From Gymnogyps californianus (lineage: Eukaryota; Chordata; Aves; Accipitriformes; Cathartidae): a stretch of DNA of 64,000 nucleotides. The notes below the pieces were generated by a model. It was not told the DNA's origin. It worked only from the letters and a program-made list of their open reading frames with translations, and ran no database searches. Of the stretch, positions 38,101-49,439 are shown piece by piece. Numbering within the stretch: the first letter of the stretch is position 1; every line of letters starts with the position of its first letter. The stretch spans positions 45,059,226-45,123,225 of the forward strand of contig NC_059500.1 in the NCBI RefSeq assembly GCF_018139145.2. Reading direction: 5' to 3'. Made by a program: the position numbers and the translations under genes.

Positions 38101-38836
38101 ACCGCCCGCAGCACCCCGGGCCCTCTGAGGCAGGCGACACCCCCCCTTCCCGGTGCTCGGGGCACCGAGGGCGGCAGGACAGAGGCCCCCGAGCCCACAG
38201 CCAGGACGCGGGCGGGGGGGTCGCCGGGGCCGACACCCCCCTGCCCGGCTCGGGTCGGAGAGCCGAACCGCCGCCTCCCTCGCTGAGGAAAAGCCGGTGC
38301 CTGCCGCGGCCCTTCCTCCTGCCCCGCGCCACAGCCCCGGGAGGGGGGCCGCCACACGCCTGCCCCAGACGGCGGAGAAGGGCCGCGGACAGCCGAGGAG
38401 GGAAGAGAAACGGCCGGACCCGCCGAGGGGCCAACTCGCCGCCACACCGCGGAACCGGATCCTCGCACCGCAACCCCGCCGCCAGCGCCGAGCCGGGGCC
38501 GCACCGGCTGCTCCCCACCATTCCCTCACAGCGACTCGTCCGCCCCCGCACCCCCCCCCCCGCCCCGTCCCGGCCCCACCGCTGCCGGCGGGAGGAGAGC
38601 CCGTACCTGCACCCGGCGCTCCGCTCGGCACTTTCCCAACCGCCGCCGCTCCAACGCCGGGCCGGCGGGGGGGAGGGGTGCCGGTTGTGCTGAGTAACGG
38701 CGCGGCGGCGGGCGGCTGTCAGCGCCCCGGCCCCGGCCGGCGCCCGCAGCTCCGCAGCCGCCCTCCGCGGCAGAGAACGCGCGGCCCCGGGAGAGCTGCC
38801 CTCCGCGCGGCCTAGGGGAGCGGCGCCGGCCTCACC
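32181..38836 (-). other. ABHD17B: ABHD17B 5' UTR intron
   Basis: The coding exon is preceded by a good acceptor, so an intron must separate it from a noncoding first exon. Two donors in the CpG island could end that exon: GCGAG|GTGAG at 38836 and GTGCAG|GTACGG at 38607. I draw the intron to the outer one. About 5.5 kb upstream of the coding exon is otherwise featureless AT-rich sequence with no recognised repeat. Confidence 0.55.
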
Positions 38837-39142
38837 TCGCCGACCGACTGCATCGGATCGAGCGGCTGCCTGAGCGGCCAAGGGGGCGGCGGGGCGGGAC
38901 CGGCCGCCGCCGGCCGCGGCGCACCAATGGGGGCGCAGCCCGCAGCGCCGCTCCGGCCACTGAGGCTCCGCCCGAACGCGGGTGGGCGGGAAGCAGCGAA
39001 GAGACAGCGAACCGTCGTGGGCGGAGGGGTTATACAGACGCCGGCCTCGGGCCAATGGTGAGGCGGCGGGGTCGGGGGGGGGGGGGGGGGAAGCGGAGCG
39101 GTTCCGGGGCAGGTGTCGCCAGCAGTGGCGGTTGCCCGGGGG
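38837..39142. promoter_or_regulatory. Bidirectional promoter core
   Basis: At most about 300 bp separates the outermost ABHD17B donor site from the C9orf85 start codon, so the two transcription starts must be very close. Visible elements are two CCAAT boxes (38924-38928 and 39052-39056), several GC boxes on both strands (around 38882, 38967, 38983 and 39019) and a G17 run at 39074-39090. There is no convincing TATA box. This is the usual form of a divergent housekeeping promoter. Exact start sites are not visible. Confidence 0.75.
39074..39090 (+). repeat. G17 run in the divergent promoter
   Basis: Seventeen consecutive guanines preceded by GGCGGCGGGGTC, 53 bp before the C9orf85 start codon. 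It could form a G-quadruplex in DNA or in the 5' UTR. Run length may be misassembled. Confidence 0.8.
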
Positions 39143-39244
39143 ATGAGCTCGGAGAAGGGGAACGTGTCGCGCACGCGGCCCCAGCGCTACCAGAACGCGC
39201 GCGCCTTCAGGAACGACAAGTACGACACCAGCGCCCGGCGCAAG
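39143..39244 (+). CDS. C9orf85: C9orf85 homologue, first coding exon (partial gene)
   Basis: This exon encodes 34 residues beginning MSSEKGNVSRTRPQRYQNA and containing FRNDKYDTS. These closely match the N-terminus of human C9orf85 as I remember it (MSSQKGNVARSRPQ). The family is a small, conserved, uncharacterised protein (DUF2039 type) whose later exons carry a cysteine-rich, zinc-ribbon-like region. The upstream in-frame ATG at 39113 is ignored because conservation begins at 39143. The exon ends in AAG|GTAGGC at 39244, phase 0. Position and orientation, head to head with ABHD17B and before GDA, agree with human gene order. I could not find the downstream exons in the visible sequence before GDA; at least one may lie in the assembly gap. 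Confidence 0.92.
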
Positions 39245-42200
39245 GTAGGCGGCGGGGCGGCCCCCGGGACCGGACCGGACCGGCCCCCCTTCCCTGCTCC
39301 TCTCCTCTCCCCTCCCCTCCCGGCAGAGCGCTGAGCCGGGCCGCGCAGGGCAGCTCGCTGCCCGGTGGGCGCGGGTGGGCGGGGGGGGGAGACGCGGCGG
39401 CAGGGGCGACCCGTCTTGAGGCGGTGGAGCGGCTGGGGGCGGAGCGGCGGAAGGGGTTTGGTGCCGACAGCGTAAATGGGAGCCGGTGCGGCCTGCTGGG
39501 TGCAGAGATGCCTTTGAAGCGAGGGGCTGTCCCTGTGCGGACTTCTGCCGGAACGTCCTGAAGAGCTTCAGGACCGCAAACGAAGCCGTACAGCAGTGGC
39601 AGCCGAGACACCTCTTCGTTTTAGCGGTGGAGAAACCTTTGGCCCAGGTCTGGTCAAAAGGTTCACTGCGGTGTTAAGGGAGTAATCCGTAACAAGCCAT
39701 TTCAGTCAGCTGTCACCTGGCCCCGTGTCTTAGGCTGTTGCGTAAGCAAATACATTGTGTGATACTTGAATCATATTTATGACATGAAAGGCCCTCGTTA
39801 AGCCGAAGAACTATTAAGAGGAAGGCTGTAATAAAGTATTTACTTTTGTGCAGTGAGCGCAGTAAGTAGACGTGACCTGCAATGTTATCCATGTGACTTC
39901 TTGAAAGGTGTTTGGTCTCCGCAAGGTTTGTGACTACGTGGTCTTACTTCAGACATCTTAACATTTGGAGAATTTATTTTGAACAACTTCACCCATCATC
40001 CACATAAATATCAAGTTTCACTTTATATACTTTTGAGACAACTTAAAAAAGACTCATGTTTGCTTTAAGGCTTTAAAAAAATCTTAAGGGGCTTTTCTGA
40101 GTAGTTACATAGAAAGGTGTCTTCAGCTATTTTATCAGTGGGTTTGCTACACACATTACCATGATTTGATATTTTAAGACTGTTGTTATCTTTTTTTGCT
40201 TCTAAGCAAGGAAAAGGAAATGGTTTACAATATAATCTTGGAACATGCTCTGTGCTTGTAGTTGTGGTAACATAATAGCAGTGCGGGAGAGGATGAAGAC
40301 CAAGCAGTGTGCCTGAGCAGTAACAACACGAAAGTGGGATGTTTTGTCTTAGAAGCTAAATTGAAAGAGATGAATAAAACAAAACACAAGATGAGCACTC
40401 TAGAAGAGGCTTATCTGGTGCTATTGCTGTTATGTCAATATCCCTTTAACTGAACCTGACCAGGTTTTTTGACAACCTGGTTGTCAAAAAAAACTGAGAG
40501 GAGGGGAAGAAAGTAGTAAGTTAAAGCAATGGCACCAAAGAGGGACATTTGGGTTTTTTTGTGGTTTGGTTGGGGTTTTTTTTTATGTTGTAGGACTGGT
40601 TCTGCTAGTTGAACAGGCTGCTTTCCTGGGACTCTAAGCAGCACCAGTGTTATTTATTCTGTGAGTCACTGCATGATCCCCGATAGGAGAATAGTTTCCT
40701 GTCTGGCCTCTACACACGTACACACACAAAAGTATCCTAGAGACTTGGTCTATCAGAAAAGTCTTCAAAGAGTAACTGAATTCTGATATCACTTTTGTAA
40801 CTGAAATAGTCACTTTAATACCCACATGGCTGTTTTTCTTCCCTTTTTTAATATTTTATATCATATAGAACTGGCTACAGAGTACCATGCACTCAAATAA
40901 CTAAAATCTTTTTTTAAAAGCTTTTGAATGTAGCCAAGATTCACTGTGGGTGTTAACTGTGATATGGGACTGTGTCTTTTTCCTTTCTGTTTCAAGCAAA
41001 TGATATCTTTTCTCTCTCTGCCTGCCAGTTCATGGAGCTGGCTGAACACAGGGAAGAAGCTTCTTGAAGAAGGTGCTTCCTATTACGGGGTTAGATAGTG
41101 TGTGGTAAAGGGAAAGGATGCATTTTTCTTTTGGCGTGCCATGATGTACAAATTCTAGTGCTAAGGGATACACAGGGGTCTTTATAATGATGACTAGGCC
41201 TGATTCTGCTGTTTGAGAAATTTGAGAAGAAGTTAGACTAACAAAGATTAAGTGGTGATTAATGTCATAGTTTAGATACAGACTATGCTGAATGATGACA
41301 GTTTTGCATCTCTGTCTTGTGTAGTCCTGAATGATCAGATGCACCACAGATGTTCAAGGTGTGATGAGGGAAAGGAAGAAATAGTAGCAATTTGATCACG
41401 GGGACTGATGCAGGAGTGGGGCGTTCTTCCTTTCCACCTCTCACTAGCTCAGTAGATCAGAAGAATGCTCAGAGCTGCTGAAAGAGGGTGGATCTCCTGT
41501 AAATCACTGCTAAATTTTTTTTTTATTTTTAGGTATTTGGCCTATCTTTGACTACTGTTATACACTGTCCAACGCAATACTATCTTGAAAGGGTGCAGAA
41601 TGCTTTTTAGCTTAAAATTTTTATCCTGCTGCATTTGTGCACTGCATTAGCAATGTTGAATATTAGCTACAGTAGCTTCAGCTTGTACTGTGGGTGGATT
41701 TGAGGTAGTTATTTGCAGTGTTATTGCTGCTTCTCCCAGTGAAGCAGTATCTGCAGAGGAAATTGATCTAATAGTCCTTTGACTTTTCCCTGCTGGCAGT
41801 CATTATCCAGTTGTTTTGTGGTTTTTTGAAAGGTTTTGTGCTTTCTGTCTGACACTGACCTTGGCATCCATTTTCCAGTCTTAAAGACTATAGATCTGAT
41901 TACCTACAGAACATGCTGAAAGATCCATCTGTCTTTCCTCTAATGATCAGTCTTTACTACAGCATTACTCTGGGATAGGCTAGCTGAGGTGAAACACCCT
42001 TGCGGCAAAGTACACTGCCTCTCTACTGTATTTGGGTAACTGCCTACAACAGTGCTGGGAAAGCTTGCATCCTAGGATGAACTGAAGAAGGAAGAGCCAG
42101 GACAGGGTAAGACACACTGTGTTGTTAGTTATTGAATCTTGGAATTTGTTTATGGGTGCTTGCTTTACGTAGTATATTCCAGAACAGCTGTTTGTGGCAC

Positions 42201-42846
42201 TGAGCTGAGGAATATACATTATGTTATATGAATATACATTTTATGTAAAGTATATTACATAAGTCAGCATGGAAGCTGGAGTAGTTCTAGAGATGAAAGC
42301 AAATAGCATTCAATGAGAGCATTTTGAACTCCATTGTAATAAGATGGTAGACCACAAAGTGATTCATATTTACACCCAAATGACTGATCTGTTTCTCCAT
42401 TTCTTTCCTCTCATTAAGTACGCTCCAGATGATAATCCACATTTCCCTAAATTTCAGAGGTTATTAACTCTGAACCTCAGCTTTACCATAGTGATGATGT
42501 CAGCTACTTCTTCAGCTGGCTGTATGGATAAATAACTTGTTTTGGTGGAGACACTGGTCAAGACTCTGGGAAGGCAGTAGGAACAGAACAGGTGAATATA
42601 CAGAGCTTAAATGCTGAGTCAGTGATCGTGACTTGAAGCTGAGGGAAGATATAGATAAACCAGTAGCCAGCTGGAATTATCAGATAACAGTATTGGAGTT
42701 TGGTTAGTTTGGAGTTCTTGCTGCAACATAGAGTAGCTTGGTAGGCTAAAGTCTACTCTCTAGCTACCTCTGTTATTCTGGGTTCAGAAGTGTGTTCAGG
42801 CCTGGGTTGTAGCCCTTCATGTAAGGAGGAGCAAGCATAACATCTG
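39245..42846 (+). other. Intron of the C9orf85 homologue, left of the gap
   Basis: It starts with the donor GTAGGC and leaves the CpG island within about 250 bp. No further exon was recognised before the gap. A 27-bp near-perfect palindrome lies at 40465-40491. Confidence 0.6.
40465..40491. repeat. 27-bp palindrome
   Basis: Six T, then GACAACC-T-GGTTGTC, then six A (the A-run continues to eight). The left half also pairs with a flanking ACCAGGTT at 40459-40466, so two competing hairpins are possible. Confidence 0.85.
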
Positions 42847-43346
42847 NNNNNNNNNNNNNNNNNNNNNNNNNNNNNNNNNNNNNNNNNNNNNNNNNNNNNN
42901 NNNNNNNNNNNNNNNNNNNNNNNNNNNNNNNNNNNNNNNNNNNNNNNNNNNNNNNNNNNNNNNNNNNNNNNNNNNNNNNNNNNNNNNNNNNNNNNNNNNN
43001 NNNNNNNNNNNNNNNNNNNNNNNNNNNNNNNNNNNNNNNNNNNNNNNNNNNNNNNNNNNNNNNNNNNNNNNNNNNNNNNNNNNNNNNNNNNNNNNNNNNN
43101 NNNNNNNNNNNNNNNNNNNNNNNNNNNNNNNNNNNNNNNNNNNNNNNNNNNNNNNNNNNNNNNNNNNNNNNNNNNNNNNNNNNNNNNNNNNNNNNNNNNN
43201 NNNNNNNNNNNNNNNNNNNNNNNNNNNNNNNNNNNNNNNNNNNNNNNNNNNNNNNNNNNNNNNNNNNNNNNNNNNNNNNNNNNNNNNNNNNNNNNNNNNN
43301 NNNNNNNNNNNNNNNNNNNNNNNNNNNNNNNNNNNNNNNNNNNNNN
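42847..43346. other. Assembly gap (500 N)
   Basis: Exactly 500 unknown bases, a round number that suggests a placeholder, so the true gap size may differ. It lies in the presumed intron of the C9orf85 homologue. An ORF drawn through it (42817-43368) has no meaning. Confidence 0.98.
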
Positions 43347-46300
43347 CTTTATGAGTTAATCCCTCCATCTTTTCCTTAATAATTACATGAATTGTATTAC
43401 TTCAAGCACAGTGCAACAATTGAAATGTGCCTTGGTGGGAGCAGTGATTGAAAGAGTCATAACTTTCACCAGTCCTACTGGTTTAAACAGTTACCAACAT
43501 GTGCCTACGCCAGCCCTACAAACACACAGCAGTCAGCTCTGCTTTTCAAAGTAATTCAGAAAGTGAATAGCTCAAAAACAGTGGTGTAGAACAGGTTGGT
43601 TCATATGGGCTCTGATGCAAGAAGGGAAGCCCTCCATTTGATGAAATATCAATGTTCACCCCTATTTTGTGCCTTCTTTGCAGCAGGGGTCCTGGATCTC
43701 TTCTACCTACAAGCCTCAGTACAGCTGACACTAATGAAGGGAGCAGGTCCTGGAGTTGCCTTTCTTGAAGTTGTGTTCTTTGATTGAAGCAAGCAATACC
43801 ATTAAAAATGGGAAGGAGAGGAGAGTAAGCCGTTAGTGTTAACTAGTCATGGCTCCTTTGAAATGCTCACTGCCTGAGCACCAGTAAACACTGCACTGAG
43901 CTGGCTTCGTGCCAGCACCAAACGCTTTTATTGCTTTATACCATCTCTCCTGGATTGTATTTGTTGCTGCAGGAGAAAGATTCTCAGTAAAACTCTTAAT
44001 CCAAGGAATTTACTTTGTGCAGAAATAAATGAGGCATTCTACTGAAGTAAACACGAACTATATAATGTTTACTTCTGCTGTGAAATGCTTGGTCTTTTAT
44101 CGGAGGTTGGATGGTTGGAAAGTATGAGCCAATGCCAACTTCTTGTAACTCCCAAGACTAGACGGAAGATCACCTGATTCTTTTTTATTCAGCAGAAAGG
44201 TTCTTTTACTTTTGCTGCTTTTTATTCTTTTGTATGCAGGCTGTGCTATGTGGGCTGCTGAAATACTTGCATAATATATGAATGCTTAGCATTCATATTA
44301 TGCAGGATGTCTCTTTTGCTACTTTCTACTGAGTTTCCCTGGATACAATGAATGATCATTCTATGGAATACACAATATGTACCATCCTAGTAGCAGCACT
44401 AGCCACTCTCGTTTCCATGTAGTTATGGACAGTAAAAGGCAAAGTGCTTTCCCATTATTTCTTTATATTGAATAAGAGCTGCAAAGTCATGATTCAGTAA
44501 AACACATTGGTTTGCTAAGGAAGACAAAGATCCAAAAGGAAAGAACTGTAATGATATTTTAGATTCTTGAATATACGTGCATACTTCAGTGAGTCTTCAG
44601 AATGATTGATTGGAAATACAAGGCCTTGTTTTCAACTAGAGTGAGTCAGCTCAGCTCCATTAAGCACTGATCTATGAGGCAAGGTGGCCTGTGAGTCTCA
44701 GTCTAGTATATATGCAACACTGAGGGTCTTTGGAAGGGAAATTCAGTGTAGCCATGAAAATCATCTGCTTTTATGAGCTGATATAAGACATAAGAGAAGG
44801 ACTAACCTTCCCCATTATTAAGAACTGAAATTAAAATTTAATCATACTTCCCAAATAATTAACTAAATAAAAAACCCAAAATGATGTTACTGTGAAGTAG
44901 AAGAATAGTATAGAAACACACATGACATACCCAGTAATTCTAGGGAGATTCCCTAGTGCAGAAAGCAGTCCCTAATCTTTCAAACACTGTCTTTCAAATA
45001 TAAAAGCAGCCAGTTGCTCAAACATCAACCTATGCATCTATAGAAGTGAGACGGGAAAGAATCAAGAAGCAGTTTTATCCAGCATCCCAAGAGAGAAAGA
45101 AGGGAATTATATAAAGGAAAATTTTCCTTCCCTTTCTCCAAGGACACGGGGCTGATTTTTCCAGAAAAACACAGCCAACTTGTTTATTTGGTCCTTCTTC
45201 ATTGTGCTATTCATTGTACTAGTCACAAATCTTATAAAGGTAGTCTTAATCGAACAACTCTTACTATTGCGGCTGCAGAGATGTATAATTCGGGTGCTTA
45301 GCAGGTGCGAGTTGCATTACAGCCTTCGCTTATGGAGCTTCTAGTGGGAAATAAAGGCATTTAGTTTGCATGTGAAAGAGGTGAACAGCTTTTTCTCTTC
45401 TCCCTTCGCTTCTTGTCCACAGGTTGCTGAAAACCCAGATTCTTAATCTAAAGTTCATCCAACCACAGATTGTTGTAATTAGGGCCTTGAAATGGCTTAG
45501 GGAACAGGCATATGATCTGAAGCCAGATCTTGACATGGCAGAAATTGCTGTAGCTGTTGAGTCCAAGGGAACCGTGACTATGAAAGAACAACTTATTAGC
45601 TGAAAGAACTAGCTGAAAGAACAACTAATTGTGGAGGCCACTCCATTATAAGGGGCAGGGTGACCTCAGTTTTGTCTCCCTACACAGTCCTTGAACTCTC
45701 TTGCTGAGGTAAAACTAAACTTTCAAATTCTTAAGTAGAAACCTCATAAGCCCTTTAACAAAATACTTCAGTGGCAGGAGTCACAGGGCTAGTATAGTAA
45801 GCTGTTTCACATCCTTCACATTGAAACCACCTCTCTGTAACTTTTTATACCTCAGTTGGCAGTCTGTTAAGCAGAAAGCTATTAAAACTCTTTCTTTTTT
45901 TGGAGGTGAAAGCAAGCATCCAGTGGAGATTGGACAGGGACAACAAAAAGAATTGCTGCTAAGTGAAACATATAATTTCAGAAGTTTAAATCAGAAAACA
46001 GGAAAAAAACCAGGCCCAAACCCACTAATTAGACTTGCATGTGCAAGCTTAGCTACACCCGCTGTGAAATTAGCAGACACACTTTCACAGAGAAAGTATA
46101 TAATGCATTATCACTCTTAAAAAACCTCAAGACTGTATTTAATCTGGTGCATCTGAGCATGATTTAAAGGAATGAGTTATGAACAGAGTGGGTGGCTGCA
46201 TGTGGGAAGTGAATGAAAAGTATTTGGTGGTGAGGAATTAAAAAATACTGGTGGGTGTTGCTATTTTTGTTTAAGGCACGTGATCTGAGGTTGCTGCTGG

Positions 46301-49300
46301 TGTTAATACAATCTTCAACTAATCAGTTGCTTAATCTTTAACCATTACACGTTATTAGAAAAGGTATCTGCTCAATCGCAAAACTAGTTCCATCAAGTTG
46401 TCTAGAAAGTGAAGTACAAGTTGGCTTTTCTGGTTAACTCCTTCACTGTACAAAGTTGTTTCACAATATAAACATTCCTTATGAATCTTCTCCCTGGAGA
46501 AATAAATCGGTCCCTATCAGTAATAAAAGAAACGTTTAATACACACAAAATCTTGTATTTCTACTCTATTTTACTGCCAAAAGTGTAGACAAATGTAACT
46601 CCTAGTTTTGTTTTGTGATGAAAAACATCCTCAATTGACCACTTACTTCTTTTGTAGTTTGCCTGTGGCAATGCAGCCTGGCTTTTTCAGTTCAAACTTG
46701 GCTGTTCAGCTGTGCAGCGAATGATGCAAGTTAGGCTGCCTGTGCAGGTCAGCCTTCGTTATAAGTCGCTACTTTTTTTAAAATCAATTTTGCAGTTGCA
46801 TAGCTAAGGTAAATTCAGGAGGTCTAACAGTAATCATTTCAAAATCACTACCCACTATTTCAGTTCAGCCAGCTCCAGCATGCTTCAAGATTCCCAGATG
46901 TACATAGGACCTAACTTTTGCAACAACAGAGCATACTTTGAGGTCAGAGTCTGGGGAGGATCACCACTCTTATCAAGTGATCAACAGGGGTAGCTGAGAG
47001 GTTCATTAAACTCTCCAGTCAGAAACTTGCTTGGATATTTTACATTTCTGCATGATTCATCTGGTGACAGACCAGATCTAGCATCACTGGAGAACGGTAA
47101 TTCCTGTTTGAAGCACTCTAGGGTTTGCTAGCCCATGGCTCTGGAATAGCCCACACATGCCTAGCTTCTTCAGTCTTTCAGTGTCCCCTGGCACACTGGC
47201 TGTGCTTTGCAAACGCCTCTGAAACATACTACGTGTTGCTTGGAAAACCAGAATTTACGACACATCTCTTGATCCCAGACCACCAACTAGTTGATCAGTA
47301 GCTACTTGGGATTCTCCCTGGATATTCTGCATAGTGAAGATGGCCCTCCTTCTTGTGAGCCACTGCTGCAATACTGGAGTCCATTTATATTACAGTTTCA
47401 AAATCTCTCTGACTTTATCCTGGAGTCCATCTACCCAGAGCCTCCACTGAAGAACAACACACATACATGACCCCTGATCTAGCAGCCTTGGGAGGCTCCT
47501 TGGGAGGCATATAGTTGCTGCAAGAACAGCTATGAGCTCTTCATCTTACTCTCCCGCTTTTTAGCAGGTAATGTTTTACCTAAATCTCTTGAAAAAACAG
47601 TTAAAAACCAAAAAGTAGAGTGAAGCATTTTCTCTAACATTCATTTTGAGAACAAAACTAGAAATTAGTGCTGATACTGTGGGAGTTACAGAACTTCTCC
47701 TGGGAATGTATGGGAGTTTCTTTTCTTCTCCCTCAGCCCAGCAGGTCTTTCTGCCAGTATCTGCCTTGGGATCTGTAGGGTAGGGACACATCAAAACAAT
47801 GTGGCTGTAGAGTCAAAGAGTAGAAGTCCTCTTTCTCAAATGACACAGCCAGAGCAGAAACAATACTTTTGGCTGGTACTTGCCTGTTATTACAGACATC
47901 CATTTCTCTCTCACTGACAAGGCAGTAGGATAAAACTGTTCTTCCTGCAGATGATGAAGCACTCACTGAAAATCCATTGTAGGTGCCTCGGCTGCTTTTC
48001 TGCAACTCTGACTGTGTGGAGGACTGAGAAACAGGAGCCCATTTGATTTGCATAAACTAACTGCCTTTTACAAAGGCTTAGATTTTTTTTTCTCTGTTGT
48101 ATCTAATCCAAAAAACTACAAAAATACAGCAGTTTAACACTTAAAGTGTGTGAATGAGTGTGACTTACCAGGGACCAAGATTCTCAAAGGAGACAAGCCA
48201 CTTTGCCTGCTCTGTCCTTCTGTCACAGTGTACTATTTAAAGCGTCGTGATTGCATATCAAAAGGGCCTATGAGTCACGACAGTACTTCTGAATCACAAA
48301 AACAGTCTTTCTTGTGCCATGGATGAAAAAATAGCTTAGCTGTGAATGCTAGCAGGCGGCAGATAATTAGATGCATGTGTGTATTTGAGCAGATGTCTGA
48401 AACTGAACTTTTACGCTCCCAAGCAGAAGCCTGCTACTTCCTAGTTGCAACTGGCATGGGGGACAGTTGTAAATGTTGGTAACACCTGGTCTAAACACAG
48501 GTGGCACTTGCTGAATACTCCAATTGATGAAGGGACATGAGACTTAAGAGGCTGATCACACGTCCTGCTTCTGCACACAGACTATTCAGGTTGGGAAAAT
48601 TGGGGCCTGGAAAAGAGCGAGTGAAGATCCTGGCTGAAGGAAACATCCTGAAAGTGGGGGAAGATCCTGGAGATCAGAGAGCTGAGTGGAGATGAGTGCC
48701 AGGGGATGCCCAGCATCCTTAGCCAGTAACACCCAAGAGAGGTAACTGCCAGCAGCGGCACAGCAACAGCCTACATGACTTTCTGCCCAACCGTGCTGGA
48801 TCAGCAGTGACCTCCCTGCTGGGGACAGAGGTTGAGAGCTTGGGAGCCTAATGCTGGGGGAAGCGAGGGAGGGAGTGCGTGAAGAAGCCTTAATCCCGTT
48901 GGCTCTTAAACAAATCCCAGTACCCAGATCCTTGATGGGTTGTCATTCAATCTACCTCATCTATGACAGCTTGACAGGTTGCTTCATATGTTTTTTAACT
49001 GATTCTGAAAGCATTTCAGAGCTGACATTTACTAATGTGTGCCAGCTGATGCACGCAGATGCTTTGGAGTGGAGATCCCACTGCTCTTTTCCAGAAGCAT
49101 TGAAAGAAGTGGTGAAAAAATAAAGCACAGAAAGCGATTACCCCAGTGTTTTTGATTGCTTTTTTTTTTTTACATAGGAATTTTCTGCTATAATGAAGTG
49201 ATAAAATACACAAAAAAGAAAGCAATTCTGTTTTCAAAATATTGAAAATTCAGAAAAAACTTCACACTGCATATTTAGCAAATCTATTTTATCAGATAAA

Positions 49301-49439
49301 ACATAAGATGGGGTACCATACACAGTCTGCTGTTGACCACCCCACCAACTCTCATGAGAAAGCAGACAGATCTCTAGGCGTACTATAAATGTGGAAGTAC
49401 ATTACGGTGTGTCTCTACTAGAATTGTGCAGATACCACT
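43347..49439. other. Presumed C9orf85-to-GDA interval, no exon recognised
   Basis: No exon matching the remaining C9orf85 family sequence was seen. A hairpin lies at 44266-44306 and a splice-acceptor-plus-open-frame segment at about 45395-45603; both are discussed in the findings. The rest shows nothing I can name. Confidence 0.5.
44266..44306. repeat. Short hairpin-forming inverted repeat
   Basis: TGCATAATATATGAATGC (44268-44285) faces GCATTCATATTATGCA (44289-44304) across a TTA loop. Pairing is complete apart from a 2-nt bulge, and one more G-U and one C-G pair extend it outward. At about 41 nt it is too short for a typical pre-microRNA. Confidence 0.8.

Larger units (their letters stand above)
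37980..39480. promoter_or_regulatory. CpG island shared by ABHD17B and the C9orf85 homologue
   Basis: Base composition changes abruptly from AT-rich to very GC- and CpG-rich over about 1.5 kb, with many CGG/CCG and GGGCGG motifs. The island covers the presumed ABHD17B noncoding exon and the first coding exon of the C9orf85 homologue, transcribed in opposite directions. Very long ORFs across it on both strands (up to 346 codons) reflect GC content and the scarcity of stop codons and are not real. Confidence 0.9.

Noticed and set aside
38015..39055. Minus-strand ORF of 346 codons and several others (201, 156 and 220 codons) across the CpG island
   Set aside because: Open frames in all directions follow from extreme GC content and few stops. 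The products are low-complexity Pro/Arg/Gly/Ala with no domain and conflict with the promoter and first-exon arrangement.
42817..43368. 183-codon ORF
   Set aside because: It is read through the 500-N gap and has no sequence content.
48851..49123. Frame containing VCQ...LEWR, considered as C9orf85 exon 2
   Set aside because: Human exon 2 has VCQRCKEVLEWR. Here the spacing is one residue longer, the CxxC cysteine is absent and the flanks do not match, so I regard it as coincidence.
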